In this document: positions 1-5,199 of the stretch, piece after piece
Layout: every line of letters starts with the position of its first letter
How positions within the stretch are numbered: position 1 is the first letter of the stretch
Origin: Thermoplasmata archaeon
GTDB taxonomy: Archaea; Thermoplasmatota; Penumbrarchaeia; Penumbrarchaeales; Penumbrarchaeaceae
Assembly (NCBI GenBank): GCA_023145185.1
Contig: JAGLEG010000471.1
Location: 1 to 5,199, forward strand
Length of the DNA stretch: 5,199 nucleotides
Direction of reading: 5' to 3'
Notes under the pieces: model-generated
Databases searched by the model: none
What the model saw: the letters and a program-made list of their open reading frames with translations, nothing else
Told to the model about the DNA's origin: nothing
Made by a program: the position numbers and the translations under genes

Positions 1-1835
1 ATACAGGTGTGGACGTGATCTCCCTATCCATTGGATTGGGTCCGGAGGGGGGAGCGATAGCAGATGCCGTGAACGCGCTCTCCGTGTCCGGTGTTGTGGT
101 GGTGGCCGCGGCCGGTAATTCGGGAGGACAGGCGGGAGGAGATGAGAACGCCTACTGGCCGGATGGGGCGATGATCGTCGGGGGCATCGACGACATGGCC
201 ACGATAGATAGAGAGGACGACCTGGTCTGGTCCAGATCGACCTACGGCCCCCGACCATCGGACGGCGACAGTGACCCCCTTGACGAGCTCCGCCCGGACC
301 TGGTGGCCCCAGCCGTGGAGATCTCGGTGGCCTCATTTTCCCTCACGTCAAACGTTAAGGGAGCCTCGGGATGGTCCCAGGGATCGGGCACCTCCTATGC
401 TTCCCCTCACTGTTCCGGCGTGGTGGCCCTTATGCTTCAGGCGAATCCCGCCATAGCGCCCACCCCACTTTCGAACCCCGTGAGAAAGATCCTGCACGCA
501 TCCTCGGAGCAGAGGGGAGATCCGTACGACGAGCTGATCTCGCCTGTCTTCAACGAGAGGTATGGATACGGCATGCTGGATGCGTATGATGCGGTAGGTG
601 CGGCCAGGGACCATACGGGTGCCAACGGGCGGCCGCAGATACTATCCTTCGAGATCAAGCCATCGACGACCACCATCGGTTCAATCTGTTCGGTAAGGGT
701 CCAGGCGGTGGACCCCGATGAGGACCTCCTCTCGTACGAGATATCCGCAGATGGAGGGTCAATAACAGGCGAAGGCCCGAAATGGGAGTGGTCCGCTCCG
801 GATGAGCCCGGATATTATACTCTCGTTGTCGTTGTGTCCGACCCATTGGGTTCCTCCGATACGTCCAGATCATCAGTACAGGTGGAGGAGGGCATACCCA
901 ACCGCCCACCCCTGATCACCTCTTTCGGATCATCGAGGGCCTCCCTTCCTGCAGGTGAGAGCACCACATTGACCGTCACTGCCATGGATGCCGATGGCGA
1001 TAATCTGACCTACAGCTATTCTGTCTCGGACGGCACGATAGAGGGCGAGGGTAGTGTGGTCGAGTATACGGCCCCCGGGGAGACAGGCTCGGTGAGGATA
1101 ACGGCCACGGTCCAGGATGGAAAGGGAGGGGAGGATACGGAGGAGATGACCCTGGATATCCGGGACGTTTCCGATCCTGTACCGCCGGTGATCAACCTGG
1201 CGTCCATATCGCCATCGGTGGTTGAGGGCGATGCCGAGAACGTCACGTTGATAGTAACAGCGAAGGTGGAGGATGATGAGGGGCTGGAGGATATCGAGTC
1301 CGTCTTTGCGGACCTCAGCTCTCTTGGAAAAGGGGCAACGACCATGATGTATGACGATGGGGAAGGGGCGGATTCTACTGGTGGCGATGGCGTATATACT
1401 GTGGAGGTTTCATCCCTTTCAGGAGTGGAGGCGGGGAACTACACCATCACCGTCACCGTGATCGACCTGTCCGGCCTGACGCACTCCACGGTCCTCGATC
1501 TTGAGTTTCGATCGGTCGGTTTCGATGAGGTGGACATGGGAAAGAGCGTAACGGTCGATCCGATGTTCGCGATCCTGGTGATCGCGCTCCTTGTGGTAGC
1601 TGCGGTCATTATCTTCGTCTACGTCAGGAGGAGGAGGAGGAGGGAGACGGTGTTAAGGCCCGTACCCCAACCACAGCAGGAGCTCCAGTACCAGGCAGGG
1701 GTGGCCGAGGGATATCAGCAGTATTACAACCCGTACGAGCAGCCTGGTGCAGGGTACGAGCAGGTCGACCCTCAATATCTGCCCCAGCAGCCCATCTTCA
1801 GGCCGGTCCAGGAGCAGACAGCTGCGTATCAGTGA
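1..1835 (+). CDS. Subtilisin-like (S8) surface protease with Ig-like domains and C-terminal membrane anchor, 5' partial
   Basis: Extracellular serine endopeptidase of the subtilase (S8) family, open at the window's left edge. Numbering is from the GTG at base 9, but the frame continues upstream (Thr-Gly precede it), so this GTG is internal and the catalytic Asp and His are off-window. Visible: a DVISLSIG strand, the oxyanion-hole Asn37 in AAAGNSGG, and the nucleophile Ser129 in GTSYASPHCSG, with Tyr where Met is usual. The protease domain ends near residue 204. Two related Ig/PKD-like domains (about 208-293 and 298-387) share D-x-D-x-D-x-L-x-Y and GEG motifs; a third, different beta-rich domain spans about 390-510. 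A single hydrophobic helix (519-539) is followed by six Arg (540-545) and a 63-residue Gln/Tyr/Pro-rich tail. The inferred topology is protease and Ig domains outside, tail inside. Three N-X-T sequons (Asn332, Asn411, Asn477) lie in the outer domains. The natural substrate is not evident. Family assignment is secure. Confidence 0.93.
   Translation, partial: TGVDVISLSIGLGPEGGAIADAVNALSVSGVVVVAAAGNSGGQAGGDENAYWPDGAMIVGGIDDMATIDREDDLVWSRSTYGPRPSDGDSDPLDELRPDLVAPAVEISVASFSLTSNVKGASGWSQGSGTSYASPHCSGVVALMLQANPAIAPTPLSNPVRKILHASSEQRGDPYDELISPVFNERYGYGMLDAYDAVGAARDHTGANGRPQILSFEIKPSTTTIGSICSVRVQAVDPDEDLLSYEISADGGSITGEGPKWEWSAPDEPGYYTLVVVVSDPLGSSDTSRSSVQVEEGIPNRPPLITSFGSSRASLPAGESTTLTVTAMDADGDNLTYSYSVSDGTIEGEGSVVEYTAPGETGSVRITATVQDGKGGEDTEEMTLDIRDVSDPVPPVINLASISPSVVEGDAENVTLIVTAKVEDDEGLEDIESVFADLSSLGKGATTMMYDDGEGADSTGGDGVYTVEVSSLSGVEAGNYTITVTVIDLSGLTHSTVLDLEFRSVGFDEVDMGKSVTVDPMFAILVIALLVVAAVIIFVYVRRRRRRETVLRPVPQPQQELQYQAGVAEGYQQYYNPYEQPGAGYEQVDPQYLPQQPIFRPVQEQTAAYQ
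1626..1643 (+). repeat. (AGG)6 trinucleotide repeat encoding six arginines
   Basis: Six perfect tandem AGG units lie in frame and encode Arg540-Arg545 of the protease, directly after the transmembrane helix. In the protein they form the positive stop-transfer cluster that keeps the tail inside. In RNA the run contains repeated AGGAGG, the ideal complement of the 16S rRNA 3' end, so it could slow ribosomes or bind them internally. A run of this kind is also prone to gain or loss of whole codons. The repeat is seen directly; its effects are inferred. Confidence 0.9.
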
Positions 1836-2585
1836 TCACTCCTGTGAGGTCTCAACGAACTGGTAGGGGGATCGATCCCTTTTGTAATCCATCGCCCTGG
1901 AGAACGTCCCCATCAGGGAATAGAACTCCCTGACGTTGGGCGCGGCCCTGGCCATCATCCTTTTGAAGTGGACCGATGATATGATCCTCTTGTGCTCGGG
2001 GACGTCGCTGACGACCATCAATCTCTCATAATGGTCCATTAGCAGGTCCCTCTCCTCCCTGCTGGCCAACCTGGCGTTCCGGTTGGGCAGGGAGCTGGAT
2101 CCTTTCCATATCTCGTAGAGGAGCACGGCTGCTGCGTGGGAGAGGTTCAGAACGGGGTATTCCGGATTTGCAGGTATGGTGACCATCACGTCACAGAGCT
2201 CCATCTCCTCCCTCGAGAGGCCGAAATCCTCCCTTCCCATGGCCAGGCCGATCTTCCCCTTGACGGTCCTGGACCACCTCACCATGCTCTCCGGCCCCAT
2301 GGGGTTCCTCAGGTACGCCTTCTCCGCACTGTCCGAGACGCCGGATGTGCCCACGCAGTGGTCCACCTCCTCAAGCGCCTCTTCAAAGCTCTTGACGAAT
2401 ATGGCATTCTCGATCAGATCGTATCCGTGCATGGAGTATTTCAGGGCCTCCTCCCCCAGGCTGGGCCCGTTCACGATCACCAGTTTCCCCACTCCGAAGT
2501 TCTTGGAGGACCTGGCCACCGCTCCGATGTTCCCCTCGTATTTTGGCTCTACCAGGATCGGCACGAAACGCTCTGTTGGTGTCAT
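1836..2585 (-). CDS. trmJ: TrmJ-type tRNA 2'-O-methyltransferase (SPOUT, TrmH family group 1)
   Basis: SAM-dependent SPOUT methyltransferase of 249 residues. Characterised TrmJ enzymes 2'-O-methylate tRNA position 32 in the anticodon loop. Visible: motif 1 GNIGAVARSSKNFG (18-31), whose Arg25 matches the catalytic Arg23 of E. coli TrmJ; the knot motif AMGREDFGLS (115-124); and the SAM-pocket motif IPANPEYPVLNLSHAA (137-152). Two residues before the Asn of this last motif, Val145 stands where E. coli TrmJ has Ser142. The C-terminal helical region retains the H-x-K-R and RAAPN pattern typical of the group. The frame stays open for another 41 codons upstream, but that extension runs into the divergent truA and has no family similarity. 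The ATG at 2585 has GGGGAG five bases upstream and places the motifs at the expected distance. Its stop abuts the protease stop. An exact tRNA site, or an rRNA target, cannot be proved from sequence. Confidence 0.9.
   Translation of the reverse strand: MTPTERFVPILVEPKYEGNIGAVARSSKNFGVGKLVIVNGPSLGEEALKYSMHGYDLIENAIFVKSFEEALEEVDHCVGTSGVSDSAEKAYLRNPMGPESMVRWSRTVKGKIGLAMGREDFGLSREEMELCDVMVTIPANPEYPVLNLSHAAAVLLYEIWKGSSSLPNRNARLASREERDLLMDHYERLMVVSDVPEHKRIISSVHFKRMMARAAPNVREFYSLMGTFSRAMDYKRDRSPYQFVETSQE
1865..1883 (+). terminator. Possible terminator of the protease transcript: palindrome plus T4
   Basis: Bases 1868-1879 form a perfect 12-base palindrome (GGGATCGATCCC), followed immediately by TTTT (1880-1883), about 30 bases past the protease stop. 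As RNA it can fold with a GGG/CCC stem, a six-base loop and weaker G-U and A-U pairs outward to 1865/1882. The layout resembles an intrinsic terminator for the + strand transcript. It lies inside the 3' coding part of the opposing methyltransferase gene, where it encodes Asp-Arg-Ser, so it may be coincidental. Archaeal termination depends mainly on T-rich tracts, and T4 is short. Confidence 0.35.
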
Positions 2586-2590
2586 ATCTG

Positions 2591-2596
2591 CTCCCC
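2591..2596 (-). promoter_or_regulatory. Shine-Dalgarno site deciding the trmJ start
   Basis: On the minus strand the sequence reads GGGGAG, then five bases, then ATG at 2585. This favours the 249-residue product over the 290-residue open frame whose upstream ATG lies inside truA. Confidence 0.65.
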
Positions 2597-2648
2597 TGTC
2601 TGGCGACACACATGGCGCCCATCCGAAAAAAAGGTATTTGTGGTTTGT

Positions 2649-2663
2649 AGGAGATAAAGGTGA
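2649..2663 (+). promoter_or_regulatory. Ribosome-binding region of truA
   Basis: AGGAG (2649-2653) lies ten bases before the ATG, slightly far for a Shine-Dalgarno site. GGTGA (2659-2663) also matches the anti-SD but touches the start codon. Its TGA (2661-2663) is an in-frame stop directly before the ATG, so the truA protein cannot begin further upstream. Confidence 0.5.
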
Positions 2664-3515
2664 ATGCGATATGGGGTGAAAGTAGCGTATGACGGGAGCA
2701 GGTTCCACGGTTCACAGGTACAGGAGGGAACGGACCTGCCCACGGTGGAAGGTTCGATCAGGTCCGCCCTGGTGAAGATAGGGGCGATCGGTGAGGGGGA
2801 GAAGATCGCCTTTTCAAGCCGCACCGATGCGGGCGTCTCGGCCCTTGGAAATATATTTGCAGTGGAGACGGATTTTGACCCGGATGAGCTTCTCAAGGCC
2901 CTCTCTGCTAACCTGGATGGGATCTGGCCCTGGGGTATCGGCAGAATGAGGCCCAAACAGAACGTCAGATGGGCGGACAGCAGGTGGTACAGGTACCATC
3001 TGCCCCCTGTGCCCATGGACAATGACTCGATAATCAAGTTGACAGGGGCACTTTCGGTCTTTGTGGGGGGCCACGATTTTAAAAACCTCTGCAAGGCGGA
3101 TGGGGGGAAGAATACGGAAACGGAGATCACAAGGGCCCAGGCGTACGATGTCTCCGGGACGGGGGAGATGGTCATTGTGGACGTGGTCGGCAGCCGTTTC
3201 CTCTGGCAGCAGATCCGGAGGATGGTGGGGGCCGCGATCTTGGTAAAGGAGGGGGAGATGTCGGAAAGGGACCTGGAGGGCCTGATCTCGGGCGGTGACC
3301 TGGACGATGAGCTCAACAGAAAGAGGGGTAGGATAAAAACGATGCCCCCCACCGGACTGATCCTGATGGATGTGGACATGAAAGACGTGGATTTCACCCC
3401 CGACCCCGAGGCTCTGGAGCTATCTATCAGGTCCACACTGGACAGGTCCTGGTCATCCTCGATGTTCATCGTGTTGAGGTCCGCCCTGCAGAGCCTCAGG
3501 GTGTCTCTTCCATAA
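2664..3515 (+). CDS. truA: tRNA pseudouridine synthase A (TruA)
   Basis: Isomerises uridine to pseudouridine at tRNA positions 38-40 in the anticodon stem-loop; cytoplasmic, normally a homodimer. The 283-residue product is full length for the family. Visible motifs in order: the N-terminal VAYDGSRFHGSQ (7-18); the catalytic loop FSSRTDAGVSALGN (50-63), with catalytic Asp55 and neighbouring Arg53; SRWYRYHLPP (106-115), whose Tyr111 matches the active-site aromatic; GGHDFKNLCK (135-144); and FLWQQIRRMVGA (179-190), the conserved C-terminal core helix. The start is certain because an in-frame TGA directly precedes the ATG. The gene ends in a double stop, TAATAA (3513-3518). It is divergent from trmJ and 44 bases upstream of a glycosyltransferase, with which it may be co-transcribed. 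A long antisense open frame over it (2582-3469) is a codon-bias shadow. Confidence 0.95.
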   Translation: MRYGVKVAYDGSRFHGSQVQEGTDLPTVEGSIRSALVKIGAIGEGEKIAFSSRTDAGVSALGNIFAVETDFDPDELLKALSANLDGIWPWGIGRMRPKQNVRWADSRWYRYHLPPVPMDNDSIIKLTGALSVFVGGHDFKNLCKADGGKNTETEITRAQAYDVSGTGEMVIVDVVGSRFLWQQIRRMVGAAILVKEGEMSERDLEGLISGGDLDDELNRKRGRIKTMPPTGLILMDVDMKDVDFTPDPEALELSIRSTLDRSWSSSMFIVLRSALQSLRVSLP

Positions 3516-3550
3516 TAACGGCTCCTCTGTACGAAAGATTAATCCCGGAC

Positions 3551-3554
3551 GGAG
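3551..3554 (+). promoter_or_regulatory. Shine-Dalgarno site for the glycosyltransferase
   Basis: GGAG is followed by five bases and then ATG at 3560. Another ATG at 3555 touches the GGAG and opens a frame that stops after four codons, so spacing and frame both support 3560. The 44-base gap after truA also holds the palindrome GATTAATC (3537-3544), too close to the start to be a convincing TATA box. Confidence 0.6.
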
Positions 3555-3559
3555 ATGGC

Positions 3560-5113
3560 ATGCCGATAGTAAGGGATTTAAACGATCTGGTCCCTCTCCC
3601 GACGATGGTGGAAAAGGATGGGGAAGCGGAAGATCGAGGGTTTGTCTCCCCCCTGGCGAGGGACCGCCTTCTGATCATCTCCCTGATCATCTTCATCTCC
3701 TCCCTTGTCGCGATGTCGCTCCTGGGCAGAAGCTGGGCCCTATTCAGGCTAATTCACTCAATATGGTATCTGAGCTATGTCTCCACCATATTCCTTTTCG
3801 TCGGGTCCAGGTTATCCAGGAAACTATGGTCCCTGGGAGGTCTGAGATCGTCCATTCTCCTCTTTTTCCTGGCGTTGGTCCTGCACATCCCATTCATGGT
3901 TCAGGAGCCGTTGCTGTCCCAGGACATCATGAGGATGTCCATCCGTGGTGAGATGATCCTTGATGGGTCCGTGCCCTACAGGGACTTCGATGTAAACAAG
4001 CCCCCACTCTACATCTGGATGGTTGGCGGGATATCGTATATATTCGGCCCCTCCGTCACATCCTTCAAGGTCATATTTTCCCTCTTCAACTCCCTGGTCC
4101 CCGTCCTCATGCTGTGGATCGGGAGAGGGGCGCCGGTCAGATCGCACAGGTACACCGGCAGGCTCCCCGAGATTACCTGGAAAACAGCCTCGGTGGCCTA
4201 CCTCCTCTGGCCCGTAGCCCTTCTGGAGGTAGGGCTGGCTGGGCACTTTGACCCCGTCGTTGTGGTGCTGTCGCTGATCGGGTTTGGGATGTTCCTCAGG
4301 AGGCGGTATGTCCTATCCGGGGTTTTTCTCGGGGCGGGTATGGCCCTCAAGATCTATCCCCTCTTCATAGTCCCGGCGGTTGTCCTTGCCATGGAGAGAT
4401 GGCCGGATCGTTTCAAGCATCTGGCAGCATTACTGGCCGTGCCGATCATCGTCAGCATTCCCATCATGCTGGTGGACCCTTCACTCATGTTCGATTACCT
4501 CTTCGAGCAGACGTCCGGCTGGGGATCTGCCATGAGCGTCAGGTACCTCCTTGACGCAGTATCAGCGCTCCTTGTCATCTCCCCTCTACTTCCCTTCATA
4601 ACGATGTCCCTGGCGATGTTGATGGGTGGGGTCTACCTGAACATGAGGGGGCTTCGGGACCTGATCGCGGTCCCGGACAACCTCCCATCGCTCGTCCTTG
4701 CGGGAATAACGTCGGTGATGATGATAGGATATTCGCTAATTATCCTCAAGTCCGGCGCGGATGGGATAAGCGATTGGGTCATGGGCTCTATCTCACTGGT
4801 GATCTCCCTATTCTTTCTGATCCTCTCATTCGTTTTCTTCCTCGGGTTCAGGGGGGAGCGTTTCCCCGCCTGGAGGGTCTTTGAGGTCAAGGGGATACTG
4901 AAGAGGCACACTCCGGTCAAACACCTCCCCCTGATAATCTCGGGTGTGCTCTTTCTTCTAATCCTAACATCGCCCCAGTTCCACCCCTGGTATCTCCTGT
5001 GGGTAATGCCCTTTGCACTGACCGCTCATCCATCCTGGTCCTGGTTCCTGATCACGCTTTTCGGTGTCCTGCAGGTGAACGCCTATCCTCCCTGGGAGCT
5101 CTCATCTTTCTGA
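3560..5113 (+). CDS. Multi-pass GT-C-fold membrane glycosyltransferase (GT87/DUF2029-like)
   Basis: Integral membrane protein of 517 residues, probably transferring a sugar (mannose or another hexose) from a polyprenyl/dolichyl-phosphate carrier to a lipid or glycoprotein precursor on the outer face of the membrane. After a 36-residue charged, soluble N-terminus come about 12-14 hydrophobic segments (first three near 37-55, 64-82 and 97-114). The first long outer loop carries QD (Asp122, a likely catalytic or metal-binding acid), then GSVPYRDFDVNKPPL (136-150), a typical GT-C loop signature. Further marks are AGHFDP (227-232), GAGMALKIYPL (258-268) and SPQFHPWYLLW (471-481), a combination seen in GT87-like and related archaeal mannosyltransferases. 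It follows truA by 44 bases on the same strand. Donor, acceptor and exact GT family are not determinable here; PMT/GT39-like or GPI-mannosyltransferase-like membership is the alternative. It ends soon after the last hydrophobic segment; no other frame continues it convincingly. Confidence 0.82.
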   Translation: MPIVRDLNDLVPLPTMVEKDGEAEDRGFVSPLARDRLLIISLIIFISSLVAMSLLGRSWALFRLIHSIWYLSYVSTIFLFVGSRLSRKLWSLGGLRSSILLFFLALVLHIPFMVQEPLLSQDIMRMSIRGEMILDGSVPYRDFDVNKPPLYIWMVGGISYIFGPSVTSFKVIFSLFNSLVPVLMLWIGRGAPVRSHRYTGRLPEITWKTASVAYLLWPVALLEVGLAGHFDPVVVVLSLIGFGMFLRRRYVLSGVFLGAGMALKIYPLFIVPAVVLAMERWPDRFKHLAALLAVPIIVSIPIMLVDPSLMFDYLFEQTSGWGSAMSVRYLLDAVSALLVISPLLPFITMSLAMLMGGVYLNMRGLRDLIAVPDNLPSLVLAGITSVMMIGYSLIILKSGADGISDWVMGSISLVISLFFLILSFVFFLGFRGERFPAWRVFEVKGILKRHTPVKHLPLIISGVLFLLILTSPQFHPWYLLWVMPFALTAHPSWSWFLITLFGVLQVNAYPPWELSSF

Positions 5114-5126
5114 AGGCGCGATATCA

Positions 5127-5144
5127 ACAAATCGGTAGATTTGT
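5127..5144 (+). terminator. Hairpin downstream of the glycosyltransferase, possible transcript end
   Basis: ACAAATC (5127-5133) and GATTTGT (5138-5144) are perfect inverted repeats around the four-base loop GGTA, beginning 13 bases after the stop codon. The stem is A/T-rich and only CTT follows it, so a classic intrinsic terminator is not formed; 3'-end stabilisation or a protein-binding site is equally possible. Confidence 0.35.
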
Positions 5145-5153
5145 CTTACCCTC

Positions 5154-5167
5154 GCCGAAGTATCGGC
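5154..5167 (+). repeat. Second small inverted repeat
   Basis: GCCGA (5154-5158) and TCGGC (5163-5167) pair perfectly around the loop AGTA, ten bases after the first hairpin. A five-base stem arises often by chance; it is noted because it forms a tandem pair with the preceding hairpin. Confidence 0.3.
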
Positions 5168-5199
5168 TCGGATACAGCCTAACTTTGACATATGAATAA

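Larger units (their letters stand above)
2586..2663. promoter_or_regulatory. Divergent promoter region between trmJ and truA
   Basis: These 78 bases separate two divergent starts and must supply both promoters unless one lies inside the opposite gene. The truA side is A/T-rich, unlike the surrounding GC-rich DNA. For truA, CGAAAA (2624-2629, resembling a BRE element) precedes GTATTTG (2634-2640), about 27 bases from the ATG; this spacing would suit a leaderless or very short leader. For trmJ, the minus strand reads CTTTATCT (2652-2659), TATA-like and about 70 bases from its ATG. These boxes are weak matches to the archaeal TTTATATA consensus, so individual elements are tentative, although the region's role is nearly forced by gene layout. 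Confidence 0.5.
5114..5199. other. Intergenic tail with no supported gene
   Basis: The 86 bases after the glycosyltransferase are less GC-rich than the genes. They contain two short hairpins and an A/T-rich end with TTTGACATATG. An ATG at 5193 is too close to the edge to judge. No promoter or gene can be asserted. Confidence 0.5.

Noticed and set aside
2136..2679. Two plus-strand open frames antisense to trmJ
   Set aside because: Both lie wholly or mainly within trmJ, have no recognisable motif, and reflect GC-rich codon bias.
2586..2708. 41-residue N-terminal extension of TrmJ
   Set aside because: The extension overlaps truA and the promoter region, lacks an SD, and precedes the point where family similarity begins. 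The ATG at 2585 has a good SD.
2582..3469. Long minus-strand open frame of 295 codons across truA
   Set aside because: It lies antisense to a clearly conserved truA and runs into trmJ; its Ser/Pro/Leu-rich composition is what the reverse complement of this codon usage produces.
3555..3569. Four-codon open frame (ATG...TAG) overlapping the glycosyltransferase start
   Set aside because: Its ATG touches the GGAG motif with no spacing, so ribosomes should prefer the ATG at 3560; most likely chance.
3824..4246. Minus-strand open frame of 140 codons in the glycosyltransferase
   Set aside because: It is a shadow of a gene with clear GT-C motifs and transmembrane pattern; its low-complexity, His/Gly/Pro-rich product has no support.
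4999..5199. Frame +1 continuation past the glycosyltransferase stop, suggesting a frameshift
   Set aside because: The out-of-frame sequence after 5113 is not hydrophobic enough for another membrane helix and matches no expected C-terminus; the annotated stop is accepted.
1..5199. Possible mobile element, CRISPR array, toxin-antitoxin or defence system
   Set aside because: No direct-repeat array, terminal inverted repeats, transposase, integrase, small paired ORFs or nuclease motifs are present; all four genes belong to familiar families.

Overview
The window looks like ordinary chromosome from a moderately GC-rich archaeon, most likely Thermoplasmatota-like (a tentative placement). The clues are archaeal-type TruA and TrmJ-family tRNA enzymes, heavy use of AGG for arginine, a surface protease with Ig-like domains and a C-terminal membrane anchor, and a GT-C-fold membrane glycosyltransferase of the kind that uses lipid-linked sugars. 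I see no RNA gene, CRISPR array, mobile element or integration scar.

Layout. Bases 1-1835 (+) hold the 3' part of a secreted, membrane-anchored subtilisin-like (S8) protease; its start and the catalytic Asp and His lie upstream of the window. Its stop codon directly abuts the stop of a convergent gene at 1836-2585 (-), a TrmJ-type SPOUT tRNA 2'-O-methyltransferase. A 78-base divergent intergenic region (2586-2663) separates that gene from truA (2664-3515, +), a tRNA pseudouridine synthase. After 44 bases comes a multi-pass membrane glycosyltransferase (3560-5113, +). The last 86 bases contain no gene I can support, but do contain two small hairpins.

How the genes relate. TrmJ and TruA both modify the anticodon stem-loop (TrmJ position 32; TruA positions 38-40, with 38 facing 32) and probably share a bidirectional promoter region. 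The protease and glycosyltransferase are both cell-envelope proteins. The protease's Ig-like domains carry three N-glycosylation sequons, so a link through surface glycosylation is possible but speculative. Nothing points to a new multi-gene system. The most notable details are the protease's Gln/Tyr/Pro-rich cytoplasmic tail behind six consecutive AGG arginine codons, the zero-spacing convergent stops with a terminator-like palindrome inside the opposing gene, and the paired anticodon-loop modification genes.
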